Origin: Geobacter argillaceus
GTDB lineage: Bacteria > Desulfobacterota > Desulfuromonadia > Geobacterales > DSM-12255
NCBI RefSeq assembly: GCF_007830735.1
Contig: NZ_VLLN01000004.1
Span: forward strand, 186,001-250,000
Length of the DNA: 64,000 nt
Direction: 5' to 3'
In this document: piece after piece, positions 1 through 7,514 of the stretch
Layout of the letters: every line of letters starts with the position of its first letter
How positions within the stretch are numbered: the stretch's first letter is position 1
The notes under the pieces: generated by a model
The model's input: only the letters and a program-made list of their open reading frames with translations
Databases searched by the model: none
Told to the model about the DNA's origin: nothing
Made by a program: the position numbers and the translations under genes

Positions 1-10
1 GTTATTGAGC

Positions 11-70
11 AGTTTCCCTATATATGAAACATGTTCCCTATATAGGAAACTTGCTTCTTATATAAGAAAT
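11..70. repeat. Three tandem 20-bp palindromic units
   Basis: Three contiguous units (11-30, 31-50, 51-70) repeat with an exact 20-bp period. Each is a near-perfect palindrome with the core TTCYYTATATARGAAA; the middle one is GTTCCCTATATAGGAAAC. An array of symmetric sites about two helical turns apart looks like an operator array for a dimeric regulator that binds one face of the DNA. No regulator or target gene can be named, because the gene it would control may lie left of the window. Confidence 0.7.
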
Positions 71-185
71 TTATGGACTTTTACCACCTTTTTGAAATCC
101 TTCCGGAATTCTCGTCTCAAGCTCCGTTTCATGGGGAGTTCCGGGGACAATACTCAATTCCGTGTCCGTCCCTGTTTTACATACG

Positions 186-227
186 AAAAAACCGCTCCAT
201 CAGCCCAAAGCTGACCCGAGCGGCTTT
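186..227. terminator. Hairpin terminator, probably bidirectional
   Basis: CCGCTC (192-197) pairs with GAGCGG (218-223), and an inner CAGC (201-204) pairs with GCTG (210-213). A run of six A at 186-191 gives a strong U-tract for leftward transcripts; CTTTCTC on the other side gives a weaker one for rightward transcripts. It probably ends transcription from a gene outside the window. The rest of 1-413 shows no convincing coding sequence. Confidence 0.55.
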
Positions 228-413
228 CTCAACCGGTATGGCCCCAAATGGATACCATCCCACCCTCCCCGAAGTAACAAAACAACCTGATAATACGTGA
301 TTTATTACCCCCTTCCCGGTCTCATGTCAACGTTCAAATCGGCTAATGGCAAGAGTGTTGCCCCATCCCATAAACCGGCTACAATGAAACCATGCCGGTC
401 GAGGAGGTGTGTC

Positions 414-1016
414 ATGAGCAACGAGCGCGTCGTCGAGGTCTTTTTCGACTATATCTGACCCTGGTGCTATCTCGGTACCGTGCGTACCGATCGTTTGCAG
501 CAGGAGTACGGAGTCGAACTGCGCTGGACCGTTTTCCCCCTCCACCCGGAAACGCCGGAGGAAGGGATTGAACTCGCCGAGCTCTTTGCCGGGCGGGAGG
601 AACAGATCAATGCCATGCAGGCGAGGTTGCGCCAGCTGGCCGCCGCCGAGGGGCTTCCGCTGGCGGAGCGAACCCGCACCTACAATAGCAGGCGGGCCCA
701 GGAACTGGGGAAATGGGCGGAAGCGCAGGGAAAAGGAGACCTTTACCGGAAAGCGGTCTACCGGGCGTATTTCGTCGAGGGACGGAACATCGCCAAGGTG
801 GACGAACTCGTGCGGATCGCCGAGGCCGTAAGCCTTCCGGGGGATGAGGCGCGAGCGGTCCTCACGGCTGAAAGCTTTGCCGCGGCAGTCGATGCCGACT
901 GGCAGCGGGCCGGGGAACTGGGGATCACTGCTGTCCCGTCCCACCTGTGTGCCGGGAAAAGGCTCGTGGGGTTCGGTTCCTACGTTGATTTCGAGCGGCT
1001 CATCGGGAAGGGATGA
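414..1016 (+). CDS. FrnE/DsbA-like thiol oxidoreductase, probable selenoprotein (in-frame TGA at codon 15)
   Basis: Reading from ATG 414, which has an ideal GGAGG at 402-406, gives a 200-residue thioredoxin-fold protein of the DsbA/FrnE (2-hydroxychromene-2-carboxylate isomerase-like) type. Codon 15 is TGA (456-458) and sits exactly where the family has the first Cys of its CPWCYxG redox site: the frame reads DYI-TGA-PWCYLG. The frame then stays open for 185 codons of typical family sequence, including the cis-Pro loop GITAVPSH near residue 165. The simplest reading is a U-P-W-C active site decoded as selenocysteine, supported by a hairpin just downstream. Selenoproteins are known in Geobacter relatives (established), but the Sec call here is inference. 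A nonsense mutation or sequencing error (TGC/TGT to TGA) is the alternative. Any automatic call starting after the TGA would miss the catalytic residues. Confidence 0.75.
456..490 (+). promoter_or_regulatory. UGA codon and bacterial SECIS-like hairpin
   Basis: After TGA 456-458 there are 13 nt, then a perfect 7-bp stem: TCGGTAC (472-478), loop CGTGC (479-483), GTACCGA (484-490). Bacterial SECIS elements are short stem-loops about 11-20 nt after UGA with a G among the first loop bases, which bind SelB. The spacing and the G in loop position 2 both fit. The hairpin lies inside the coding sequence, as expected in bacteria. Confidence 0.6.
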
Positions 1017-1094
1017 GACGCTCGATCGTCTATTCGCCTGACGTTTTGAAAATTCGCACCCCCTTCCGGAATTTACAAGAGTGCAGAAAAAATG

Positions 1095-1124
1095 TTGACA
1101 GTACGGAGTCTCCGCCTGTACTGT
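1095..1124 (+). promoter_or_regulatory. fur promoter with overlapping inverted repeat
   Basis: TTGACA (1095-1100) is followed after 16 nt by TGTACT (1117-1122), a reasonable sigma-70 promoter for fur. An inverted repeat ACAGTAC (1098-1104) / GTACTGT (1118-1124) spans both boxes, and an inner perfect palindrome CGGAGTCTCCG occupies 1104-1114. This symmetry is separate from the adjacent Fur box and could be the site of another regulator. Confidence 0.5.
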
Positions 1125-1138
1125 GAAAATCACTTTCA
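1124..1138. promoter_or_regulatory. Fur box upstream of fur
   Basis: TGAAAAT-C-ACTTTCA is a 7-1-7 inverted repeat with six of seven matching positions, typical of Fur boxes. It lies just after the -10 and before the GTG start at 1154, so it fits negative autoregulation of fur. Confidence 0.55.
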
Positions 1139-1153
1139 ATAGAAGGGGGTCCC

Positions 1154-1585
1154 GTGAAGCGGACCAAAAAACAGGTCTTCAGAGAATTCATCACTGCCAA
1201 GGGGCTCCGCTCCACGCGGCAGCGGGACATCATCCTGGATGCGTTCCTCTCCGCAGATCGCCATATCAGTATCGAAGAGCTTTATCGCAAGCTCCGGGCC
1301 AAAAACCCCGGCATCGGTTATGCCACGGTCTACCGGACCCTGAAGCTGTTCGCCGAATCCGGCATAGCCCGGGAGACCCATTTCGGGGATGGCCAGACCC
1401 GCTATGAGCACGTAACCGCCGGCGAGCACCACGATCACCTGGTCTGCATCCGTTGCGGGACGATCGTCGAGTTCGAGAACGAGACGATCGAGCAGCTCCA
1501 GGCCGATGTGGCCAGCCAGCATGGCTTCAGGATCGAAACCCATAAGCTGGAGCTCTATGGCCTGTGCGCCAGGTGTCAGCAGTAA
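1154..1585 (+). CDS. fur: Ferric uptake regulator Fur family protein
   Basis: 143-residue Fur-family metalloregulator. The N-terminal winged helix (about 1-80) contains the family stretch NPGIGYATVYRTLKLF. The dimerisation domain has the metal ligands HHDH (about 95-98), CIRCG and a C-terminal CARC, so the structural zinc CxxC pairs are intact. Start is GTG 1154 with AGAAGGGGG just upstream. It binds operators in Fe(II)-replete cells and represses iron uptake. It is followed by feoB with a Fur box in the gap, and preceded by its own Fur box. A Zur or PerR specificity cannot be excluded from sequence alone, but the feoB linkage favours Fur. Confidence 0.88.
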   Translation: MKRTKKQVFREFITAKGLRSTRQRDIILDAFLSADRHISIEELYRKLRAKNPGIGYATVYRTLKLFAESGIARETHFGDGQTRYEHVTAGEHHDHLVCIRCGTIVEFENETIEQLQADVASQHGFRIETHKLELYGLCARCQQ

Positions 1586-1594
1586 AAAAATTTA

Positions 1595-1620
1595 TCAATA
1601 AGTTGAAAATGATTATCAAA
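1595..1620. promoter_or_regulatory. Fur box in front of feoB
   Basis: TGAAAAT-G-ATTATCA at 1604-1618 is a 7-1-7 repeat with six of seven symmetric matches, close to the classic GATAAT-type Fur box. It sits 34 bp before the feoB start. The longer stretch 1595-1620 recurs with only two mismatches, in inverted orientation, at 12001-12026. Confidence 0.7.
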
Positions 1621-1651
1621 AGCATCGAGTGGAAAGAAAGGTAGCAACCTC

Positions 1652-3619
1652 ATGACCCATAAAGAAGGGCAGCAAGTGACGCCGACCACCCGGAAGGTGG
1701 CACTGGTCGGCAATCCCAACGTGGGGAAGAGCGTCCTGTTCAACGCCCTGACCGGTGCCTACGTGACCGTCTCCAACTATCCCGGGACCTCGGTGGAGGT
1801 GTCCCGGGGGAATGCCACTATCGAAGGGATAGCATGCGAGGTCATAGATACCCCCGGCATGTACGCGCTCCTTCCCATTACCGAAGAGGAGCGGGTGGCC
1901 CGGGAGATCCTCCTGAACGAGACCCCGGACCTGGTGCTCCATGTGGTCGATGCCCGCAACCTGGAGCGGATGCTGATGATGACCCTGCAGCTGATCGAGG
2001 CGGGGCTGCCGGTGGTTCTGGTGGTGAACATCATGGACGAGGCGGAGCGGATGGGGCTGACCATCGATACGAAGCTCCTTGAGGAGAAGCTGGGAATACC
2101 GGTGATTGGGGCTGCAACGGCGAAGAAGCGGGGGCTTCCCGAGATACGCCGCACCATTGCGACCTATCTGCATGAGAAGCGGGCGGTCTTCGGGTATTCC
2201 CGCCGGCTGGAGAATGACATCGAGGAGATCACCTCCCTGCTGCATGGGGAGTATCGGCTCTCCCCCAAGGCGATAGCCCTCCTGCTGCTGCAGCGGGACG
2301 ATGAGGTGGCAGCACTGGTGCGGGCCCAGGAGGGTGAGCATGCCGTTGCCGTGGAGGAAGCGGTGCGCCAGAAGCGCTTCGATCGTCGCGAATCGTTCCA
2401 CCTCGACCTTTCCATGGAGCGGAAGGGGGTGGTCAAGGGGCTTCTGAACGGGGTCTTCATCCTACCGGACAAGCGGCGGATCACCCTGAGCGAACGCCTC
2501 TCCAACCTGGCGGTCCGGCCTCTGACCGGTGTCCCGCTCCTGCTGGTGGTCCTCTACTTCGGTCTCTACAAGTTCGTCGGCGACTTCGGGGCCGGCACCC
2601 TGGTGGACTTCCTTGAGGGGAAGCTGTTCGAGGGATGGTTCAACCCCTGGATCAGCGGTCTGGTCAAAGGGTTCGTTCCCTGGGTCCCCATCCAGGAGCT
2701 CTTTGTCGGCGAGTATGGCGTCATCACCCTGGGGTTGCGCTATGCGGTCGGGATCATCCTCCCCATTGTCGCCACCTTCTTCCTCTTCTTCTCGCTTTTG
2801 GAAGACAGCGGCTATTTTCCGCGACTGGCGCTGCTGGTGGACCGGATCTTCAAGAAGATCGGCCTCACCGGCAGGGCGGTAATCCCGATGGTGCTCGGCT
2901 TTGGCTGCGACACCATGGCAACCATGGTGACCAGGACCCTGGAGACGGTGCGGGAGCGGATCATCGCCACGGTCCTGCTGGCGCTGGCCATCCCCTGTTC
3001 GGCCCAGTTGGGGGTGATCATGTCGCTCCTGGCCAAAAACCCCGGTGCGCTTATCGTCTGGAGCGTCTGCCTGACCCTGATCTTCCTGGTGATCGGCTTC
3101 CTGTCGGCCCGGCTGATGCCCGGGGAGACACCGATGTTCTACATGGAGCTTCCCCCCATGCGGCTCCCCCAGCTCAGCAACATATTCACCAAGACCTACA
3201 CCCGGATGCAGTGGTACTTCATGGAGATCCTCCCCCTCTTCATCCTGGCTTCGGTCCTCCTCTGGCTCGGGAAGATCACCAACTTCTTCCAGACCCTGGT
3301 GGAGTGGACCAGCCCGGTCATGAGCGCCATGGGGCTCCCCCGCGAGGCGGCCATTGCCTTCATCTTCGGTTTTTTCCGCCGCGACTACGGGGCAGCCGGA
3401 CTTTACGACCTCCAGGCCAAGGGTATAATGGACGCACGGCAGCTGACCGTCGCGGCGGTCACCCTTACCCTGTTTGTGCCGTGTGTTGCCCAGTTCCTGA
3501 TGATGAAGAAGGAGCGGGGTGTGCTGGTGGCCACAGTGATCGGCGTCTTTGTCAGTTTCGTCGCCTTTGGCAGCGGCTACCTGCTCAACCAGTTCCTGCT
3601 GGTGACGAGGCTCTTATGA
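1652..3619 (+). CDS. feoB: Ferrous iron transport protein B
   Basis: 655-residue FeoB, the GTPase-gated Fe(II) importer of the inner membrane. The N-terminal G domain (about 10-170) has G1 GNPNVGKS, G2 region SNYPGTSVEV, G3 DTPGMY and G4 NIMDE; a helical spacer follows to about 270. The C-terminal membrane part (about 290-655) carries the FeoB signature around GCDTMATMVTRTLET and two Gate-like repeats. It is shorter than the E. coli protein (about 770). The start at ATG 1652 comes after the Fur box at 1604-1618, so repression by Fur-Fe(II) is expected. No separate feoA is present; the only FeoA domain nearby is fused to the regulator at 3863. The stop overlaps the next ATG (ATGA). Confidence 0.95.
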   Translation: MTHKEGQQVTPTTRKVALVGNPNVGKSVLFNALTGAYVTVSNYPGTSVEVSRGNATIEGIACEVIDTPGMYALLPITEEERVAREILLNETPDLVLHVVDARNLERMLMMTLQLIEAGLPVVLVVNIMDEAERMGLTIDTKLLEEKLGIPVIGAATAKKRGLPEIRRTIATYLHEKRAVFGYSRRLENDIEEITSLLHGEYRLSPKAIALLLLQRDDEVAALVRAQEGEHAVAVEEAVRQKRFDRRESFHLDLSMERKGVVKGLLNGVFILPDKRRITLSERLSNLAVRPLTGVPLLLVVLYFGLYKFVGDFGAGTLVDFLEGKLFEGWFNPWISGLVKGFVPWVPIQELFVGEYGVITLGLRYAVGIILPIVATFFLFFSLLEDSGYFPRLALLVDRIFKKIGLTGRAVIPMVLGFGCDTMATMVTRTLETVRERIIATVLLALAIPCSAQLGVIMSLLAKNPGALIVWSVCLTLIFLVIGFLSARLMPGETPMFYMELPPMRLPQLSNIFTKTYTRMQWYFMEILPLFILASVLLWLGKITNFFQTLVEWTSPVMSAMGLPREAAIAFIFGFFRRDYGAAGLYDLQAKGIMDARQLTVAAVTLTLFVPCVAQFLMMKKERGVLVATVIGVFVSFVAFGSGYLLNQFLLVTRLL

Positions 3620-3789
3620 TCACCTGCGGCTTCTGTGGACACGAGTTTGCCGAGGAGGAGGGTATCCGGAGCTGTGGCGGTTGCGGCGCCGGCGGCTGCC
3701 GGAATGTCCGCTGCCCCAGGTGCGGCTATCACAATCCCCTGGAGCCGGCGCTGGTCAAGAAGCTGAAGAAGATGCTGGGCGGCAAGTAG
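3616..3789 (+). CDS. FeoB-coupled small zinc-ribbon protein (57 aa)
   Basis: A 57-codon gene starting in the ATGA overlap with feoB, so it is almost certainly co-translated with it. It encodes CGFC near residue 4, then a dense Cys/Gly stretch SCGGCGAGGC, then CPRCGY, and ends in a Lys-rich helix (LVKKLKKMLGGK). This pattern suggests one or two zinc ribbons or a small Fe/Zn-binding fold. It is not recognisable as FeoC, but its position matches that of small FeoB accessory proteins such as FeoC and the Cys-rich FeoB-associated proteins. A role in FeoB assembly, metal delivery or sensing is inference. The TAG stop lies inside the repeat element that begins at 3786. Confidence 0.75.
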   Translation: MITCGFCGHEFAEEEGIRSCGGCGAGGCRNVRCPRCGYHNPLEPALVKKLKKMLGGK

Positions 3790-3840
3790 GGGCAAACCTC
3801 GTGTTTGCCCAACCAGGGCGATCACCAGGATCGCCCCTAC
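3786..3840. repeat. GTAGGGG...CCCCTAC REP-like double-hairpin element
   Basis: A 55-bp element bounded by GTAGGGG (3786-3792) and its complement CCCCTAC (3834-3840). Inside are two hairpins: GGGCAAAC (3790-3797) with GTTTGCCC (3803-3810), and GGGCGATC (3816-3823) with GATCGCCC (3829-3836). The architecture matches REP-type palindromes. Related copies lie at 47984 and 48337. Its TAG is the stop codon of the zinc-ribbon gene. Confidence 0.65.
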
Positions 3841-3862
3841 CTAACAATTGAAGGAGTTGATG

Positions 3863-4507
3863 ATGAAACTGACCGATAAAGCGGAAGAGATCCTGGAAAC
3901 GATGTGGAGCGCCATCGAGGAGGAGGGGGCGGGGTTCGTGGAGCTGGAAAAGCTTTCCATCCCGATCGATGACCCGGCTATCAGGGAGTTGACCACCCAT
4001 GCCTGCATTGAGGTAAAGGGAGATCGGGTCTACTTCCGTCCCGAGGGGCGCAGCGAAGGGCGCAATACCATCCGCCGCCACCGGCTCGCCGAGCGGCTGA
4101 TGATGGATGTCCTTAATATCCGTGGGGAGAACGCCGAGGACAAGGCATGCCAGTTCGAACACCTCTTGAACGAAGGAGTGGACGCAAAGGTCTGCACCAT
4201 GCTCAACCATCCCACCACCTGCCCCCATGGCAAGCCGATTCCGCCAGGGGAGTGCTGCGATGCTGCCAGGAATGCCGGCGACCTGGGGGTGGTTCCCCTG
4301 ACCGAGCTGAAGGCCGGGGATGAGGGGGAGATTGCCTATATCCAGACCGACGACAACCGGAAGATGCAGAAGCTGATGGCCATGGGGGTCCTGCCGGGCA
4401 ACCGGGTCGTCCTGATGCAGAGCTTCCCCTCCTACATCTTTCGGGTCGGCTTTTCCGAGTTTGCCATCGATACGGCCCTGGCCCGGGAGATCTTTATCCG
4501 GAGATAA
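3863..4507 (+). CDS. DtxR-family metal-dependent regulator with C-terminal FeoA domain
   Basis: About 214 residues. The N-terminal region (about 1-60) is a rather divergent winged helix. The middle (about 65-130) is the DtxR/IdeR dimerisation and metal-binding domain, with RRHRLAERLMMDVL, a Glu/His-rich cluster EDKACQFEHLL and a Cys motif HPTTCPHGKPIPPGECC. The C-terminal 75 residues form an SH3-like FeoA domain ending in REIFIRR. It is probably an Fe(II)- or Mn(II)-responsive repressor of the feo genes (IdeR-like). ATG 3863 is preferred because AAGGAG (3851-3856) is spaced 6 nt from it; ATG 3860 is possible. With feoA absent as a separate gene, the fused FeoA domain may also contact FeoB, which is inference. 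Confidence 0.85.
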   Translation: MKLTDKAEEILETMWSAIEEEGAGFVELEKLSIPIDDPAIRELTTHACIEVKGDRVYFRPEGRSEGRNTIRRHRLAERLMMDVLNIRGENAEDKACQFEHLLNEGVDAKVCTMLNHPTTCPHGKPIPPGECCDAARNAGDLGVVPLTELKAGDEGEIAYIQTDDNRKMQKLMAMGVLPGNRVVLMQSFPSYIFRVGFSEFAIDTALAREIFIRR

Positions 4508-4537
4508 CACTGTGGGATGGCAATGGAGGTGCGGTCG

Positions 4538-5212
4538 ATGGTACCGGTAAGTTTAGATGATCCCTCAAAGTCGCGGCGACCGATCTGGCACGATGTGTCA
4601 GCCAGGTTTATCGACCCATCCGAATGCCTGGCTTCCTTTCTTGCTCTGGAGGCAGCAGAGGTGCTTGAGGGGGCAAAACCGGCTAACCTCATATCTGTCG
4701 GTAACCGGAAACGTTCCTGCGGCAGGAATCTGTACGAACTATGGCGCAGTCTGGGTGGGGCCGTTCTGGCCGGAAGCGGACTTATGGCCCTGGAACTTGC
4801 CGATCGCGGCGATTCCGTTATGCTCCTCCTCTACTCGCCTTTGGCGATGCAGGCGCTCCTGGAACGGTCGAATGTTTTGGCGGTGCTGAGGCGGGCCGGA
4901 TATGCCGAGCACGAAAGCATGGACGAGATTCTTGACGAGTTGGCCTCGCGTGTGGCAGTGGGCGGCTTCCCCCATGAGATCGGGGTGTTCCTCGGCTATC
5001 CGCTCAAAGACGTGGCAGCATTCATGGGATGGGTCCGTCTTCCGTTTGTCAGCCAGGGGCCGTGGAAGATCTATGGCGATCCCGGAGAGAGCCTTCGCCT
5101 TGCAGCGACCTTCCGCTGTTGCCGTAAAAGGATGGCGGAACGCCTGGAGAGCTGTGCCTCCCCGTTTGAGTGTCTCGGCAGTGGTGCCGGGTCACGAGGG
5201 ATTTTTTGCTGA
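4538..5212 (+). CDS. DUF3793 family protein
   Basis: 224 residues if started at ATG 4538, which has GGAGGT (4525-4530) 7 nt upstream; the earlier ATG 4517 lacks such a site. Family-like features are the central HEIGVFLGYPLKDVAAFMG segment, a WKIYGDP motif and a final Cys-containing helix (FRCCRKRM), which I recognise as DUF3793. The biochemical function is unknown. Members of this family are often found near feo or flavodoxin genes, and here it follows the FeoA-containing regulator by 30 bp, so an iron or heme related role is likely. No signal peptide or membrane segment is apparent. Confidence 0.7.
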   Translation: MVPVSLDDPSKSRRPIWHDVSARFIDPSECLASFLALEAAEVLEGAKPANLISVGNRKRSCGRNLYELWRSLGGAVLAGSGLMALELADRGDSVMLLLYSPLAMQALLERSNVLAVLRRAGYAEHESMDEILDELASRVAVGGFPHEIGVFLGYPLKDVAAFMGWVRLPFVSQGPWKIYGDPGESLRLAATFRCCRKRMAERLESCASPFECLGSGAGSRGIFC

Positions 5213-5284
5213 TCTGTTATTGAAAATGGATATCCATATCGGCGCAGTCCCTGTGTGTCGCGCTGATCGGTGGAATAGGATGTC

Positions 5285-6052
5285 ATGAGAGACAAAGAGG
5301 GAAGGCCGAAACAGGATAACGACATGTTAAATGCTTCAACTCCAAACGGCCAGGTGATGTTACTCGACGGCATTACGGCTTTAGCGGGATCGGTGCGGGT
5401 AGAGGGATCGGATCAGTTGCATCAGTTTGCCGAGTCGCTGGGGAATGCCGTGGATGCACGGGATCCGACGACCTACAACCATTCCTGGGAAGTGGCGGAG
5501 GTGGCCCGCATGCTTGCCCGTGCCTTGGGATTGTCCCCGGAGCAGGCGGAAACAGTCCACGTGGCGGGACACCTGCACGATATCGGCAAGATCGGGATGC
5601 CGGACGAGATTCTGAAGAAGCCGGGACGGCTCACCGACGAGGAGTGGCGCCTGATGAGGCACCACCCGGAGGTCGGGACCGACATAGTCCGCCCGATAGA
5701 GGCCTTCTGTTCGAGAGGAGGCGTTGCCGACATGATCCTCTGCCATCATGAGCGATTCGACGGGAAGGGATACCCACTGGGTTTGATGGGAGAAGATATT
5801 CCCCTTGGCGCTCGGATCATTGCGGTTGCCGATACCCTGTCGGCGCTTCTTCAGGACCGCCCGTACCGGAGCGGGACCTGCTTTGAAGCCGCAATGGCGG
5901 AGATCCGGCGCTGTGCGGGAACGCAGTTCGACCCCGTCGTTGTCATTGCCCTTGAATCGATCAGTAAAGAGGCGGTTGAATTCTTCACCGACAAGCTCGA
6001 CCGGTGGGTGTTCGGGCGAAAGCCGGCAGTTGCGGTCTGTCTGAAAACCTGA
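5285..6052 (+). CDS. HD-GYP domain phosphodiesterase
   Basis: 255 residues. After a short N-terminal region (about 1-60) lies one HD-GYP domain, with the metal-binding motif GHLHDIGKIG (around residue 95), HHPEVG, and HHERFDGKGYP (the GYP signature). All catalytic His and Asp ligands appear intact, so c-di-GMP (or cGAMP) hydrolysis is plausible. There is no receiver, PAS or membrane segment, so regulation would come through the short N-terminus or a partner. It is convergent with the efflux operon. Confidence 0.85.
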   Translation: MRDKEGRPKQDNDMLNASTPNGQVMLLDGITALAGSVRVEGSDQLHQFAESLGNAVDARDPTTYNHSWEVAEVARMLARALGLSPEQAETVHVAGHLHDIGKIGMPDEILKKPGRLTDEEWRLMRHHPEVGTDIVRPIEAFCSRGGVADMILCHHERFDGKGYPLGLMGEDIPLGARIIAVADTLSALLQDRPYRSGTCFEAAMAEIRRCAGTQFDPVVVIALESISKEAVEFFTDKLDRWVFGRKPAVAVCLKT

Positions 6053-6136
6053 ATTCGGCAGAATGTACGTCCCTGTATCTGCTCTTCTCTCCGACGTATC
6101 CGCGCTGCTCATACCAGATAATCCATCCACACACTG

Positions 6137-7504
6137 TCACAGTTCGGGGCGCATTCCCGCGCTCAGCTGCAGCCGCACCGTGGCATTGGCCAGGTCGGCC
6201 AGGGCCTGGAGGTAGCCGAGATGGACGTCGTCGGCCGTACGCTGGGCATCGAGCAGTTCCAGCAGCGAGGCGGCGCCCTTGCGATAGCTGGTACGCTTGC
6301 CGTCGAGGACGTGATCGGCATCCGCCAGCACGTGGTCTGCGTAGCTTTGCACGTTCGTGGCGGCGGCCCGGTACTGCGCGTGGGTTGCCCGCACCTCTGT
6401 CTCCGCCTTGAGGAGCGTCGAGCGCAGTTGCAGCTCCGCCTGCGTCACCGCCGTTTCCGCCTGGACCAGTTCGCCGCGCTGCAGCCGGGAGAAAGGGATC
6501 GGAATCGTGACGGTGAGCCCGAGCGTGGTCGAGGAGGCTAGCGTCGGCGAGTTCGTCACGTTGCCGGCGCTGTCGAAAACCGATTGGACCTGGGGGGTGT
6601 GGGTGACGCCGATGTTGACCGTCGGGTCGACCCAGCGGTTGGCGCGCGCCAGGTGCAGGTTGTCGCGGGCGTTTTCCACGGTGACCCTGGCAACCCGCAC
6701 GTCGTCGCGGTTTTCCAGTGCCTGCCGGATCAGTTCGTCGAGCGGGGAACGGAGGGGCTCCCGCTTCAACTCGCAATCGACCACCCCCCCCGGAAAGAGC
6801 TCAACGAACCGTATCCCGAGCGGCGCGGAGAGATTCTCCGCTGCTGCGCTGGCGTCGGCCCTTGCCGAGGTGACGTCGGTGCGGAAGCGGTCGGCCTCGA
6901 CGCGAGACTGGCGCAGTTCCAGCATGCCGATATCGCCCACCTTGTAGCGGATCTCGTTGGCGCGCACCACCTCCTGAAACGAGGTGAGGCTCGACTCCTT
7001 GCGCGCCAGGGCATCCCGGGTCCGGCACGCCTCGACGAATGCCGCCGCCGACTGGGTGCCGAGGTCGCGCACAAAGGCCCGCACATTGGCCTCCGTGAGC
7101 TTTACGTTGCTCTGGGCCGCACGGATACGCTTGCCGCGTTTGCCGGCGGTCTCGACGGTGATGGCGAGCCCGGCCGTGGTCGCCAGGGCCGCATTGTCGC
7201 GGTTGGAGGGGTTCAACTCCAGTGAGGCGATTCCGGCCGTCAGTTGCGGATCGGGACGCACCCCGGCGATGGAGATTCCAGCCTTAGCGCTCGTCACGTT
7301 CTCCCGCTGGTTTTGCAGGTCGAGGCTGTTCTGTTCCACCGCCGTCAGGTAGTCGTGAAAGGTGACCTTGTGCGGGGGGGATGCGGCTGGCGGCGGTGCT
7401 TGCGTCGGGGCGGGCGCAGTTTCTGCCAGGGCATGCGCCGCGGGCAGGAGCAGGAAGGCAAGGGTGACGGTAAGGGCGATTTTTCGTTGTGGTAAACGGT
7501 ACAT
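6137..7504 (-). CDS. czcC: Outer membrane efflux protein, CzcC/TolC type
   Basis: 455 residues with a signal peptide (residues 1-28: Lys/Arg, hydrophobic core, ALA). Two outer-membrane efflux repeats follow, with the long coiled-coil regions of TolC-family channels. It is the last gene of a minus-strand operon in the order membrane fusion protein, RND pump, channel, 10 bp after the pump gene, and would form the outer membrane duct of the tripartite metal exporter. The order B-A-C differs from the classic czcCBA arrangement. No clear hairpin terminator lies in the 84-bp gap before the convergent HD-GYP gene. Confidence 0.85.
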   Translation of the reverse strand: MYRLPQRKIALTVTLAFLLLPAAHALAETAPAPTQAPPPAASPPHKVTFHDYLTAVEQNSLDLQNQRENVTSAKAGISIAGVRPDPQLTAGIASLELNPSNRDNAALATTAGLAITVETAGKRGKRIRAAQSNVKLTEANVRAFVRDLGTQSAAAFVEACRTRDALARKESSLTSFQEVVRANEIRYKVGDIGMLELRQSRVEADRFRTDVTSARADASAAAENLSAPLGIRFVELFPGGVVDCELKREPLRSPLDELIRQALENRDDVRVARVTVENARDNLHLARANRWVDPTVNIGVTHTPQVQSVFDSAGNVTNSPTLASSTTLGLTVTIPIPFSRLQRGELVQAETAVTQAELQLRSTLLKAETEVRATHAQYRAAATNVQSYADHVLADADHVLDGKRTSYRKGAASLLELLDAQRTADDVHLGYLQALADLANATVRLQLSAGMRPEL

Positions 7505-7514
7505 CGGTTACTCC

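Noticed and set aside
5-300. Two short overlapping ORFs at the left edge
   Set aside because: They run across the palindromic array and the terminator hairpin and lack ribosome-binding sites.
414-479. FrnE-like gene as a pseudogene with a nonsense mutation
   Set aside because: Not excluded, but the TGA falls exactly on the redox Cys with a hairpin after it and the rest of the frame is intact, which favours selenocysteine.
327-1139. Long minus-strand ORF opposite the FrnE-like gene
   Set aside because: It is the shadow of the selenoprotein gene; it has no family features, and the plus strand has a ribosome-binding site and recognisable sequence.
2635-3615. Plus-strand ORF overlapping feoB in another frame
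   Set aside because: Only its last 57 codons (3616-3789) are real, as the separate zinc-ribbon gene; the upstream part is a shadow of feoB.
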